Positions 1-10,104 of a DNA stretch of 64,000 nt are shown here, one piece after another (within the stretch, counting starts at the first letter, position 1; each line of letters opens with the position of its first letter). Both the position numbers and the translations under genes were made by a program. The notes beneath the pieces were generated by a model, which made no database searches, was not told the DNA's origin, and saw only the letters and a program-made list of their open reading frames with translations. Where the stretch lies: NCBI GenBank assembly GCA_021234155.1, contig JAJEKV010000109.1:2848738-2912737 (forward strand), in the 5' to 3' direction. Origin of the DNA: Isoetes taiwanensis (Eukaryota > Streptophyta > Lycopodiopsida > Isoetales > Isoetaceae).

Positions 1-600
1 GCAGATAAAATCGGAAAGGATAGAACAGGGATGAACAGACCCAAACTGGCATAAGGCGATCGGACTCATGGCGAAACAGAGTAGATAAAATCGGAAAGGA
101 TAGAACAGGGCGAATTAGAACGATGGGGCAGATAACAGACTATCATGGCGAAATCAGAGAAGGATAGAGCAAATGATCGATAGAGCAGAAGACCGTGGCT
201 AAGCAGAAAAAGGTAGAGCAGATAACGGAAAAAGTGGAGCAGAAAGAATAGACTAGCACGAAAAAATTAGAGAGAACAAGCCAAGCAAGCATGGGTAAAT
301 GTCCATTGGTCTTAAGGGACCGGACTGCAAGAATACCGTGATCTATAAAAGAGCCGGCAATTCTGAGCCCAATCCATCTGGAGCAGTCAGAGAGCAGTAC
401 CTGACAGAAAGAATAAGCTATAGGGAAACACTGGAACAAGGAGAATTCAGCTCAAAGGAAATGCCGATGAGAATTGCTTGGAAGCTACAGGGATATATAG
501 CAGACAGGCTAAAGAAATCATGTGCCAAAGAAAACACAGGCTAAAGATGACTCCTACGTCCAAAATAGCGTGACGCCAAAACAGACGTCCCTTTTCCCAG
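1..600. repeat. Purine-rich degenerate repeat tract
   Basis: Strongly A/G-rich DNA with no convincing coding capacity. A 30-base segment at 1-30 recurs almost exactly at 81-110, and the phrase 'catggcgaaa' recurs near 68 and 145, so the first 200 bases look like a decayed array of roughly 80-base units. Purine-rich leaders like this occur downstream of LTRs, but I see no LTR or primer binding site here. Confidence 0.4.
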
Positions 601-604
601 AATG

Positions 605-696
605 ATGGTTCTCTTCTATAAGAAGAGAACCATAGCATACTATATGGTTTTTTTTCTTAGAAGAGAACCATAGCATACTATATGGTTTTTTTTCTT
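605..696. repeat. Hairpin followed by 38-bp direct tandem repeat
   Basis: Bases 605-617 and 621-633 are perfect 13-base inverted repeats around a 3-base loop. The right arm begins a 38-base unit (621-658) that is repeated exactly at 659-696. Each unit also contains a short inverted repeat (CCATA/TATGG) and a T-run. Confidence 0.75.
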
Positions 697-699
697 AGA

Positions 700-1130
700 G
701 TTTGTTTGTCCAAATATGTATGAAAATGGATAGGTTTTGGATTACGTTAAGTCCATTTTAGGCCCGTACATTATCAAAGTGGGTATTGTTTTAGGGTTCT
801 TAGCATGTATACTAAGGTTTTTTGCCTATTCGGTTAACATATATGGTATATCTGTATTATATATAGGTAAATCATCTAGGGTATCATCGAAAAGCCAATA
901 GACCGATTTGGACATTCTCCTTATGTTGCAAATCGATCCAATGTCTGCAAACATCACAATGATCCTCTAGGACAACTAATTTTGATTTGTTAGTTTTAGT
1001 TGGTTAGACGACTTTAGTGACGCCACATCATCTATTAAAATGTCTCAACATCAAATGCACCAGGGCTTAAAACCTGTTGGCTACTATTACTTGGAGAAGT
1101 GGTACAAGTCTCATCATGTGCAGTGTGCTG
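700..1130. other. AT-rich intergenic sequence
   Basis: No coding region, RNA gene or clear repeat recognised. Stop codons are dense in all frames. Confidence 0.4.
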
Positions 1131-1131
1131 A

Positions 1132-1185
1132 GAATTGAATTGAATTGAATTGAATTGAATTGAATTGAATTGAATTGAATTGAAT
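1132..1185. repeat. (GAATT)n microsatellite, LINE tail
   Basis: About ten pentanucleotide units directly abut the 3' end of the LINE fragment at 1186-1483. On the minus strand they form its terminal tail. Confidence 0.85.
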
Positions 1186-1483
1186 GGTTTTTATCGTCCA
1201 GGAAGACCAATCAGCCTATGTGACCTAAGAAAGGAGCACAACATATTTGTCACTGCCCAGATTAAAAAACTTCTGTCTCGAAGTGTTTTCGAGGGAAAAA
1301 CCATGGTAGTAATAAGAACGCTGACAAACTGTACAAATATACATCATGAAATATATATACGTCAGGTGAATGTCCGAGAACATAGCCGAGCCCCCATATC
1401 CACGACCTCCTGAAGGTACGATCCCAGCATCCGCATTGAAGCGTGCTCAACATCACATGTAACATCTGATTGGGTCTGACCAA
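1186..1483 (-). mobile_element. LINE 3' end, copy 1 (5'-truncated)
   Basis: Read on the minus strand, this matches the 3' ends of the copies at 8672, 15300, 29600 and 43070: a degenerate C-terminal coding tail, then a hairpin-forming block with GGTTTTCCC..GAAAAC, a G/T-rich stretch ending in TTTTTTAATC, and a final block ending near a GTCC..GGACG motif before the microsatellite. Only the last ~300 bases are present, as expected from 5'-truncated target-primed reverse transcription. Confidence 0.8.
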
Positions 1484-1501
1484 CTCAAGGTAGCGTATCC
1501 G

Positions 1502-1964
1502 AATACAACAACCAACACATAACTACCATTAACATTAATTAACACAACCATTGAGTCCAACACATTTAAATTAAAATCCCCCTTAAACCCCCTTTGGTTT
1601 GGGTGCATATTCACACGGGGGGTGACTCCGGGCAACGAGAGCTGTTGGATAGGCATATTCACCCCTTATTCCTTAATCTACACCGTACGTAAAGTTCCTC
1701 ATTTGTGGGGTATGCAAGTACAAAATTTGCTATACTGTATAACAAGATTTTCAAAATACTATAAGATTTCAACCAAAATACTATATGGTGTTGATTTTGT
1801 ACGTGCAAAATATAATTATAAGGGCTCTCGCTGCCCTACGTCACCCCCCGTGTGAATATGCACCCAAACCAAAGGGGGTTTAAGGGGGATTTTAATTTAA
1901 ATGTGTTGGACTCAATGGTTGTGTTAATTAATGTTAATGGTAGTTATGTGTTGGTTGTTGTATT
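1502..1964. mobile_element. Foldback element with 124-bp terminal inverted repeats
   Basis: Bases 1502-1625 are the near-perfect reverse complement of 1841-1964, and the unique centre is about 215 bases. No protein is encoded, so it is non-autonomous. The termini read AATACAACAACC. I could not find a convincing target duplication. Partial relatives lie at 7435-7715 and 43171-43460. A G/C hairpin flanked by A/T runs follows the right arm here (about 1968-2003) and also in the 43-kb copy, so the true end may include it. Confidence 0.8.
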
Positions 1965-2003
1965 TAAAAAATTTTTTGGGCCCTTTGGGCCCTAAAAAAG
2001 CAA
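1965..2003. other. Conserved hairpin next to foldback element
   Basis: An A-run and T-run followed by GGGCCCTTTGGGCCC form a strong stem. The equivalent position at 43459-43490 has a different but still self-complementary core (GCCCCTTCGGGGC) with the same A/T flanks. Compensatory conservation of structure rather than sequence is inferred. Confidence 0.5.
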
Positions 2004-2620
2004 ACATTTTGAAGAACATGTAAAACATGCAAAACATGTAGCCGGATATTAGGGCTACTTTATGGTTTTCTGATTCGATCCTAAAGATTCGATCATGGGG
2101 AGCTACCAAAATTACAATAAGGTGGTAGAAAATACGAGCATAGCAAATATTCTACTACATGAAGTAAATGAAATAAGTGAGAACGGAAGAATAAGCTTCA
2201 ACAAATAATAACCAACTTTGCTGAATCTCGAAAAAATAATCTAGATTCAGGTTAACAAATACGAGCCAACTTTGCCAAATCTCAAAAAAGATTCTGAATT
2301 CTAGGCTATGTATCAAAGTTTCTTATTTTGATTTTCTTTCCCAAGCCTGTTAGATGACAAGAAAAGTCAAGACATTGGCCATGCACAAAGCATGAGCCTA
2401 AAGTGCTAAAAAAAAGAGAAAACAAGAGCAAACAAGCAAAGAAAATAAAACAAAAGAAGTGTTACAAAGTCAAGTGCAGAACTCTTTTACTGCCCCTACA
2501 TTATAATGCCATTTTGCAGCACCATGATGTTATTGGCAGATGTTTTATTCTATAAAAACCTAATAGAACTTCATTCAAGACACCTGCAACAAGACCATAA
2601 ATCACATCTTGAACCTTACC
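2004..2620. other. AT-rich non-coding DNA
   Basis: It contains an imperfect repeat of 'ccaactttgc(t/c)(g/a)aatctc' near 2213 and 2268 and an A-rich run near 2408-2460. No gene seen. Confidence 0.4.
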
Positions 2621-2621
2621 A

Positions 2622-3205
2622 TCTTCATGTCAATCAACTCGACAACGTGAACAATGCACAATATCAAATGATTGGCTGGGGTAAGGCAATTGCTTTGTTC
2701 CCAAAAGCGCAACCATTGCGGGGATTGCCACGCTCTAGAGAGAATCAGATTTGGTTTTCATGGTCTGTCCCTTTGGAGCAAACGACATTGTCGAATATTT
2801 AGTGGAAGAAGATATGCACCAAAGCTTGCCACTCCACATCCTACATCTAGAACTTGTGCAACCCCAACCGTTAAAAAGTCCCCATTTCCATCGGTTATCA
2901 TTCTTCCGATAACAGTATCATGAAGCTGGCCAAGGATAATCCTTTGCATGAATTCCCTACAATTTCCATAGCATGTTCTAAACTCAAGTCTTATCAAACA
3001 CATTTGCAGAGGAATGCCTCTGGATATAGTCAGATGCGCCACGTTTGAAGTGAGTACCACCACCTGGAAACCACATTCTAGATCCATTGGCATGTACCCA
3101 GTTCTGACCCCCTTTCACTTCTGCTAAGTGCGTATGATTGACATTGCTTTTCCACACAAAATCTCCTCGACCTATGTAAAGGAGGCTGCAGAATGGACAA
3201 ACAGC
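2622..3205 (-). pseudogene. PMT-type (QUASIMODO-like) methyltransferase fragment
   Basis: Three minus-strand pieces, in the right order but different frames, match the plant PMT family of Golgi S-adenosylmethionine-dependent methyltransferases (DUF248), which act in pectin and wall polysaccharide modification. About 3150-3015 encodes [15 protein letters not shown] followed by WFPGGGTHF. About 2925-2790 encodes the SAM-binding motif LDVGCGVASFGAYLL. About 2790-2630 encodes TMSFAPK, then GTKQLPYP and [12 protein letters not shown]. The motif set is closest to the PMT3/PMT8 type (knowledge of the family). Frameshifts and in-frame stops separate the blocks, and both the N-terminal membrane anchor and the C-terminal half are missing. 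A decayed intron may lie between 2930 and 3010. This is a gene fragment, not a working gene. Confidence 0.8.
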
Positions 3206-3373
3206 ATCTCGGATCAACACTTGGCCGTGAATATGAGTAGTGCTACATCTATAACTTCTGAACCGGCTCTACAGAATTGGAATTCTTCTGCCATGTATAT
3301 TCAGCTTCTGCAACTGGCTCTACTGAATCAGAATTTGGCATCTAAAATATCAACAAAAGTAATGACGGGATGA

Positions 3374-4244
3374 ATGCAGAAAGCATGTCACTAAATGTCA
3401 CGGTATCAAATGAAGTGCCACAATACTGCATTTCTTCAAAACGCTTAAAGGATACTAATGCGGATGACTAATTTGGGCATAACCTCCTATCATTGCTTGC
3501 CATGCCGAGGCATCTGGATGATCCAATTTCATGCTTTCAATACACTTGAGAAGGTAAAATTGTTTGGAACTACACCATCTTGCTGCATGTCTTGAAAACA
3601 TTTCAGGGCAAGTAGGTTCTTACCATATTGAGTATATCCACTAATCATAGCATTCCATGTCACTGCATCCCGATTTGGTAAATTCTCAAGGACTGTATGT
3701 GCTTCTTCAAAGCACCCACATTTTGCATACATACAAACAAGAGAGTTTCCAACTACAGTATCATATTTGAGGTTACTTTCCATTACCTGCTCATGGATGA
3801 TACGGGCCTAATGCAGAAAGCATGTCACTAAATGTCACGGTATCAAATGAAGTGCCACAATACTGCATTTCTTCAAAATGCTGCACAGCTAATGCAGCCT
3901 GACCAAGCTGGGCATAACCTCCTATCATTGCTTGCCATGCCGAGGCATCTGGATGATCCAATTTCATGCTTTCAATACACTTGAGAAGGTAAAATTGTTT
4001 GGAACTACACCATCTTGCTGCATGTCTTGAAAACATTTCAGGGCAAGTAGGTTCTTACCATATTGAGTATATCCACTAATCATAGCATTCCATGTCACTG
4101 CATCCCGATTTGGTAAATTCTCAAGGACTGTATGTGCTTCTTCAAAGCACCCACATTTTGCATACATACAAACAAGAGAGTTTCCAACTACAGTATCATA
4201 TTTGAGGTTACTTTCCATTACCTGCTCATGGATGATACGGGCCT
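3374..4244 (-). pseudogene. PPR protein fragment, directly duplicated
   Basis: Two nearly identical direct repeats (3374-3810 and 3811-4244) each encode, on the minus strand, pentatricopeptide repeats of the plant PLS type: an ARIIHEQV segment, VVGNSLVCMYAKCG, DAVTWNAMISGYTQYG, a frameshift after FTFSSVL, then ASAWQAMIGGYAQLGQ. PPR proteins bind organellar RNA, and each ~35-residue motif reads one base. A complete protein would have many more motifs plus a transit peptide, so this is a fragment. The units differ mainly around 3440-3470, where the left copy has lost sequence encoding QLGQAALAVQHF. Both copies share the same frameshift, so decay preceded duplication. Confidence 0.85.
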
Positions 4245-4750
4245 GCTGGGAATGCTGGATAGAATTTGGTCACATTACAGAGCAAGGTATTGCTTCAAAG
4301 AAATAATAGGACAAAACTGATAACCTGTGAAGCAGCTTCAGTAAATCGCTCACAACTGGTTTTTTTCAGTGATCGCTCACAGCAGGATTTCTTCAATCGT
4401 CCAAGAACCCTAAAATTCCACGAGATTGCCTTTTGTTTCTGTCAAGCTGTAACAAAACCTAAGGCATGTGTCCATCCATGCTTCTAAACAGAAGTATTCC
4501 GGTTTCAAGCCCGAGAAAATCCTTGTTCCGGTTGTATCCAAGGACCTAGCTTCTGGAAAGACCGAGACCACCGGGCATCTGAATTTTATCGAAAAAATGA
4601 TGGATTCTACCAAAAATCATACTACTCCTCAATAACGCATAAAACAAAAGAGAATTTCTTAGTTCGCAGTCGCTTCATCTAAAAAGTAGTGCGTCGTGAT
4701 CGACCAAGACCCTAATATAGGCTGCAAACAAACCCTAAAGCTAAGCTATC
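4245..4750. other. Unassigned sequence
   Basis: The first ~40 bases continue the PPR frame. The rest shows no recognisable coding sequence. Confidence 0.35.
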
Positions 4751-4975
4751 GAGCCCTGCATGCTTTAGATTTTTCCTTTTTTTTTTTTTTTTTCCTTTTT
4801 TTTTTTAAACATGGGTCAAACCATTGGCAATTGCCATAAAAAAACATGAAACTGTATGCGCACTCTAGATGTACGCATTAGTACATCCACGAGATTACAC
4901 AACCAAATCATATAAAAACCTTAGGGAAAAAAGTATAAAAATACAAAAACAACCCCCTGTTATAATGCTACATAT
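4750..4975. repeat. Dispersed repeat family R, copy 1
   Basis: Shares an ordered set of blocks with 13118-13350 and 45376-45520: 'cgagcc(c/t)tgcatg', 'tatgcgcactctaga', 'aaatcata(t/c)(a/g)aaaacctta', and 'aaaa(g)tac/tataaaaatacaaaa'. A long T-run (about 4766-4806) is specific to this copy. It is non-coding and its class is unknown. In this copy and at 45.5 kb it ends with the same phrase, 'cccctgttataatgctacatatt'. Confidence 0.6.
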
Positions 4976-6085
4976 TCATCTTCAATGGCTCCCACTTGGC
5001 AGCAGTGACCAAGTCTGTATGGCACGTTTCCCAATCCATCTGCCTGTCTCAATTCGAAAATTGTGTGCACCTGCACAAATTAAAGCATTGATCTGCACTT
5101 TTTCATAGGCAAATGAGTACCCAAGTAGCGTTGCAGGCCCCGTTCCAATGTGGGGTTTATGTGGTGCTAGTATTGTGTTATCTTGACCTGTTCAAGGGTG
5201 CTAGCATCCCAAAGCTTGCTTAGGAAACAAGCGTCAAGGTACTACCTCAAGCCATGGCAATCTGCTCCTGTTTGCACCTATATGCACCTGTGCTTCTGCA
5301 CATTCTATCTAGACAACCACTGAGCTCTCTTTTCCTTCTAGTAGGCCTTGAGGCATTGCGGCTCCATTGCCATGGTGGAATCCAGGTTGGGGAGATGAGC
5401 ATTGTCCGTATTGACCACCTTTTGAAAGTAGACGATGTGGCAATCAAGGGCTGCCCTCTGAAGAGGCAAGAAACGAAACATATCTTCTGCAATAGGATTT
5501 GATATGGAACTGTGGACTTCACCTCCAATGCTCGTGCTAAGAAAGTTTCTTCACCTGTTCCAAGTCATTCCAAGTAGCAAGGGATACCATCGGGACCCAG
5601 ACTTCCCGTATAGAAGGACGGGCTCGACCAAGATCCTAAACAGGTGCAACTGATGGGTCCAATCATGATTGTTGTTCTACGTTGCGTACAGTGATTTCTA
5701 ACTTGTAGTCGCCCGTAACCAGATGGAAGTGTCCCAGTACATTGTAGAACGAAACTCCACTTCCAAATACTTGTAGGTGGATGTCATTTTCCCTGGTAAC
5801 TGAAGGAAGGAGGCATTGGCGGACATGAGGATGGAGCTGCATGTCCTCCGGAATGTAAGCTAGGGGGTTCCACATCATCAGCATATATCAGCCGTCTGGT
5901 GACCTGGTGCAAAAGTTGAGTTTTGTCGCCCCATTTGTCAACAAGCCAGCTCTTCAACAGATCAATGTAAAGCCCAAACAGTGTTAGAGAGAGAGGGCAT
6001 CCCTGACAGACCCTGATACTGCTATCGAATAGTTGGCATGTCGGCTGCAACCGGCTTGAGCATGTCTTATATAGCCTGTACACCT
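4976..6085 (-). mobile_element. LINE fragment, copy 2: RT to C-terminal zinc knuckle
   Basis: Minus-strand remnants of LINE ORF2 in order. A reverse transcriptase piece at 6083-5875 carries QGCPLS and the catalytic motif YADD (about 5878-5889). A downstream segment follows with PVLLYG and TWNDLEQ-like motifs (about 5640-5530). Then RAALDCHIVYFQKV (about 5470-5400), and finally FRIETGRWIGKRA (about 5075-5025) running into the GAIEDE start of the C-terminal zinc-binding region. Several frameshifts and stops are present, and the palm domain after YADD is deleted. The 3' hairpin end seen in the other copies is absent; family R sequence abuts instead. Confidence 0.8.
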
Positions 6086-6750
6086 AAGTGAGTGTGAGTC
6101 TCATCTTGTATAATGTGCCTGAAAATATATCACATATGACCTGAGGGATGGTGACAATGTGGTATGACGTTCAAACTAATTAACTATAATTAATGAGGGT
6201 TTGGGTCATTACTGCAAGGGACTGTACAAAATCATAGAAGGCTAAAAAAAAGGTAACAGCAACTTCTAAAGCACCAATGGATGGTGAGGCTCTGAAGATG
6301 CTATTGGCTACTGCTCGAGAGGAGAATCCAGTGACTAATTCTTCTAAAGATTTTTCTTGCACAAAGTTATTCGAATTCTAGGCCGAATCGAAGAGAAAAT
6401 AGAAGAATATTATTGTTTTTATTAATTTTGCTACTATTTATAACTTAATATTTGCAGACTTAGCAGACCAACATTGAACAATATGACTCATTTTAATGGT
6501 GCTAAGGTTGAAGCTCAAGTTCAACATGGGAATCAATAAGTGTGTGGCATGAAGTTGGCTCCTCAAAATAGAAAGTTATCAAAGGCAGTCCAATTTCAAG
6601 CAAACTTTGGTATTATTAAGTTAAAACGTTTTGATATCGTACTTGGGAATGAAATGGTTGCGAATTGCTTGATATGTATAGATTGGTCTATTCATGTCTT
6701 GACCTTTGAGTTAGTTCCTTCAAAGTTTATCTGCGTCTAAAGATCATCTT
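6086..6750. other. Unassigned AT-rich sequence
   Basis: Contains short open frames (for example 6540-6740 on plus) that I do not recognise and that lack splice or domain support. Confidence 0.3.
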
Positions 6751-6751
6751 G

Positions 6752-6945
6752 CACTTTCGTGTCTGTCCAGTGGTAGGATATAAACCCACCACACTCGAGG
6801 CCAGGGTTCGAGGTTAGCCATATGTAATTTACCATCATGTGGAGCTTTAGATTGGCTTTTTGTGATCCATATGGTGTATTTGATATTATTTGATGAATAA
6901 AATGTCTTATGTCCTTCCTAAAACAATAAATAAAAACCCAAAGAT
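6752..6945 (+). mobile_element. tRNA-derived SINE
   Basis: A Pol III-like A box (TCCAGTGGTAGGA, about 6767-6779) is followed ~35 bases later by a B box (GGTTCGAGGTT, about 6805-6817), the spacing of a tRNA internal promoter. About 100 bases of tRNA-unrelated body follow, ending in an A-rich tail near 6925-6945. A tRNA gene is excluded because the acceptor and T stems do not pair. Confidence 0.65.
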
Positions 6946-7310
6946 CAGCTTATATGGGATTTAAAGAATTGTTATCGTCATATTTCTCTTTAACAGAGGA
7001 CTTTCACGCTTGGAGAAATGCTTGCACATGCTGGTGATATAATTGAATGCTAAAGCCAGGTAAACATGGTCTATGTATTTTAGCTAAGCATTTTCTTTTG
7101 GAAATTTTACCAAAATGCCTTATGCTTTGTAAAAATTACCAAAATGCCCCTAAAAACAGGGTGTTTTGATAGAATGGTAATAAATTCTTTGTGGGTGATC
7201 AAACTAAAAAAAAGTGGCCTTCAAAAAATATATAGATGAGAACGAGATCTATCCAACAAGGAGTTAGAATCTTGTTGTAAATAAGCATTTCAAAATAGTA
7301 TGTACTGTAA
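6946..7310. other. Unassigned AT-rich sequence
   Basis: It contains a short internal repeat 'ttaccaaaatgcc' near 7107 and 7138. No gene seen. Confidence 0.3.
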
Positions 7311-7350
7311 TTGCTTTGGTAGTTTCCAAAACTGGACACCCCTGGCATGC
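7310..7350. repeat. Terminal fragment of the AACT-type inverted-repeat element
   Basis: The string 'tttccaaaactggacacccctggcatgctttta' matches the right end of the complete element at 45539-45859 with a few changes. The rest of this copy is not recognisable. Confidence 0.45.
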
Positions 7351-7434
7351 TTTTATCATCCTTCTATATGCTTTTATAAAGGCAATTTGAGTCCTCTCTG
7401 TTTTTACAATACATGTATAAAATTATCATTAAGT

Positions 7435-7715
7435 ACATTCCCTCAAACCTTATAGTATTTTGCAAACCTTAATATACAGTATCCAAAAATTTGTATAGGC
7501 ATACCCCACAAACGAGGGTTACTATGTACGGTCCAGATCAAGGAATAAATGGCAAATATGCCCATCCGACAACTCTCGATGCCCAAAGTAATCCCCGTGT
7601 GAATATGCACCCAAATCAAATGAGGTTTCAGGGGATTTTAATTTAAATGTGTTGGATGCAATGGTTTGTGTTAATTAATGTTAATGGTAGTTATGCATTA
7701 GTTACTACACTGATA
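7435..7715 (-). mobile_element. Foldback element, partial copy 2
   Basis: The reverse complement matches the left arm plus left half of the centre of the 1502-1964 element. The CCCCGTGTGAATATGCACCCAAA arm phrase starts near 7591, and the 'ttattccttgatctggaccgtac' centre phrase is at about 7530-7552. The second inverted arm is missing. Confidence 0.75.
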
Positions 7716-7870
7716 TCATGCACTTGAACACTTATTTCCTTGTAGTTGGTAGCACATCCGACGAGATCCATATTAATTTAATATATTAGTGGAGTCTTCG
7801 AACTAAACATATTTGTAAACCATGCACCTGAACAATTATATTAAACTTGAGAATTCACCATGTCATTGTG
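7716..7870. other. Short spacer
   Basis: AT-rich; nothing recognised. Confidence 0.3.
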
Positions 7871-7917
7871 CTGAATGGAATGGAATGGAATGGAATGGAA
7901 TGGAATGGAATGGAATG
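7871..7917. repeat. (GGAAT)n microsatellite
   Basis: About nine pentanucleotide units. Unlike the tracts at 1132 and 8637 it has no LINE 3' end beside it. Confidence 0.85.
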
Positions 7918-8636
7918 TGTTATGTTATTATTAATAAAGCAATTATCTGTACAATAAGCTCTTCAACTTTTTTTCTCATCAAAACCCTCTCTAGCTTGTC
8001 CCAAAACAATAAACGTGACAATGTATTATCTGATTGTCCCAAAGCATTTCAACTTTTATTTTTCTGAAGAAGCGCGCATTTTGCTGAAGATGAGCAGTAC
8101 AACTCCACCTTTATGAAGCAAGAGCAATGCTTGATATGAAGCAGATCAATGCTTGAATAAACCGCATACCAGCATAATGTCAATGATGTTTCACAATATC
8201 TTAAATAGAAAAACCTACATGCATAAGGTAGAAGCACCTATATGCATAAAGCTTTTCTGCCGGTGTAAGCAGAGATGATGCCACATTGCAGCAAAACCAT
8301 ACATTATGATGCCAGATTGCAGCAAAACCATACGTTGTCCGGTGGCATCCTTCACCTATTTCATAACATGGACAGACAAACCAGCATACAAAACGGTCGG
8401 AGTCTTCAGAACGATTCACTAAATCTTCTCAATCTGTTCAACATTCCAGCAATCAATTGATGGTACCTTCCAATCACATGTGGAAGCATAAGAAGAGCCA
8501 ATTACGGCTTGGAAGAATTGTCAACACAACAGTCCTCAGTCTTCATATTCTAATAGAGTAAAAAAAATTAAAGGCTATGCAAGTATTGATTGAATTCCTG
8601 CCAAACAATGTCTGAACAATGAAATGAAAGAGATTA
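7918..8636. other. Unassigned sequence with a 30-bp tandem duplication
   Basis: A ~30-base phrase 'gatgccacattgcagcaaaaccatac' (about 8277) is repeated with two changes at about 8308. No gene recognised. Confidence 0.4.
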
Positions 8637-8671
8637 ATAGAATAGAATAGAATCGAATAGAATAGAATAGA
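8637..8671. repeat. (AATAG)n microsatellite, LINE tail
   Basis: Imperfect pentanucleotide run abutting the LINE 3' end at 8672. On the minus strand it is the (CTATT)n tail. Confidence 0.8.
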
Positions 8672-9135
8672 TTTTTAGCGTCCACGGAGACCGACTGGCC
8701 TATGGGACCCAAACAAAAAAGAGAGCAGCAAACGTATTACTGACAGGATTAAAAAACCCCCGCCCCGAAGGGTTTTCGAGGGAAAAACCTTAGCAGTAAT
8801 AAGTCTGCTGGCATGCTGTACAATTGTGTAGGACAGTTCAATATCATCCCGAAAGACACAACTGAGTCCGTGCATCCATAACCTCCTGGAGGTATGACCC
8901 CAACAAACCCACTGACGCCGTATTCAACAATCAGATCTGGAGGGCATGACATTCATCTTCAATGGCGCCCTGGTGGCAACACTGGCAAACTTCCCGAGCC
9001 CAACGTCCTGTCTCAATGCGGAGGCGATGTGCACCCGTGCGAATGGAAGCTATAAGTCTGCGCTTCTTCATGGGCAACTGGGGTATAAGTACTGGTGTGG
9101 GCCTCTCGTGAGCCTGGGATTGACTTGCTGCTGAT
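8672..9135 (-). mobile_element. LINE 3' end, copy 3
   Basis: On the minus strand this encodes GAHRLRIETGRWA, then the C-terminal knuckle CQCCHQGAIEDECH (about 9020-8935), a frameshift, and the family's 3' hairpin block (about 8790-8740) ending at the pentanucleotide tail. The Cys/His pattern is the zinc-binding region found at LINE ORF2 C-termini. The copy is 5'-truncated. Confidence 0.85.
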
Positions 9136-9184
9136 AGTATGCCAGCTTAACAATACTAACAAAATCTAAGAGATCCAAAAATTG

Positions 9185-9515
9185 GTGAAACACACAAATC
9201 TTTACCTTCAGCATGATAATGACATCAATCTAGGTCTCCACCATAGGCGCCTGAATGACCTACAATTCCATACCACCATCTGTAACAGTGGCAACAGAAG
9301 AATCAAAACTTAAGACTTTACCCAAGCACTTGCAAAGTAATTGTGTGCAATAGCTTGCCATATGAAAAGAGCCTTCTTCGCCGCCACTGTACTTCGACAT
9401 GATCTCCAGGTTTAAACTCTATAAAGCAATCATAAATGTGTACATCATGTGCATTTGTTGTATGAGTGGGATGGCATCTAATCCTTTCCCAAACTACACC
9501 ATGTTCCACAAGCAT
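9185..9515 (-). pseudogene. F-box protein fragment (At2g26850/At2g32560-like C-terminal domain)
   Basis: Minus-strand 9515-9350 encodes HDVHIYDCFIEFKPGDHVEVQWRR, the PGDHxEIQWRR signature of a plant F-box family. After a probable intron ending in ttacag, 9275-9190 encodes WWYGIVGHSG and a degenerate CHYH, matching the WWYGVVGHLE..CxCH segment that follows in the family. The F-box and most of the protein are absent, and a stop follows GGDLD. These proteins are thought to be SCF substrate adaptors (family knowledge). Confidence 0.7.
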
Positions 9516-9783
9516 GCTTTAAAACACTTGACACCATCAATTGTGAAAGAAGTTTTGCAATGATTTTGACCACCTGAATTTGTTCAAATATGTTTGTTTG
9601 TAAGCCAAATGAGATATCAATGTAAATTGGACAAAAATGATAAAAAAAAAAAAAAAATCTTTGAAGGACGACAATCTATTATCAAGAAAAATCAAGATAT
9701 ATACAAGGGACCTGTGACATGGGACTCAAAACCTAGAGGACGAAATAGTCCACGAAGCAAAACCACCCATACACAGTATATAC

Positions 9784-10096
9784 TCACACTCCTTGTGCCA
9801 CCTTGAGGCGTTTAATGGCCTCATCACAATCAATATGGTCTACCACATCGAGATGATCATCAACAGACATCAAATTATCATGCCACTGAATAGAACGAGG
9901 CGGGATAGCCTCGTGAGATGACATAACAGACTTCTTCCTTGCCGCCTTCTTCCAATTGACCTGCTGCCATGACTCTTTTGCGCACAGAAGATTAGGCCCA
10001 TCAGCCATAACAACCTCAGAAACATGAGAGGAAGAAGCATCAACATGGAGAGAAGAATGAACTACAGGTACAGATGATGGCACTAAAGACGACACT
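9784..10096 (-). pseudogene. C-terminal part of the interrupted LINE ORF1
   Basis: This frame is the continuation of ORF1 beyond the hAT insertion. It ends IQWHDNLMSVDDHLDVV and EAIKRLKVAQGV, stop. The homologous fragment at 16712-16830 has WHDNMMSGDEQLDMVEYIDHDEAAKRL-like sequence, confirming this is the true C-terminus of the family. Confidence 0.75.
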
Positions 10097-10104
10097 GTCG
10101 GAAC

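Noticed and set aside
605-633. Rho-independent terminator at the 13-bp hairpin
   Set aside because: The context is eukaryotic, and the stem is AT-rich and part of a tandem repeat.
7871-7917. LINE insertion at the (GGAAT)n tract
   Set aside because: No LINE 3' hairpin or coding remnant adjoins it on either side.
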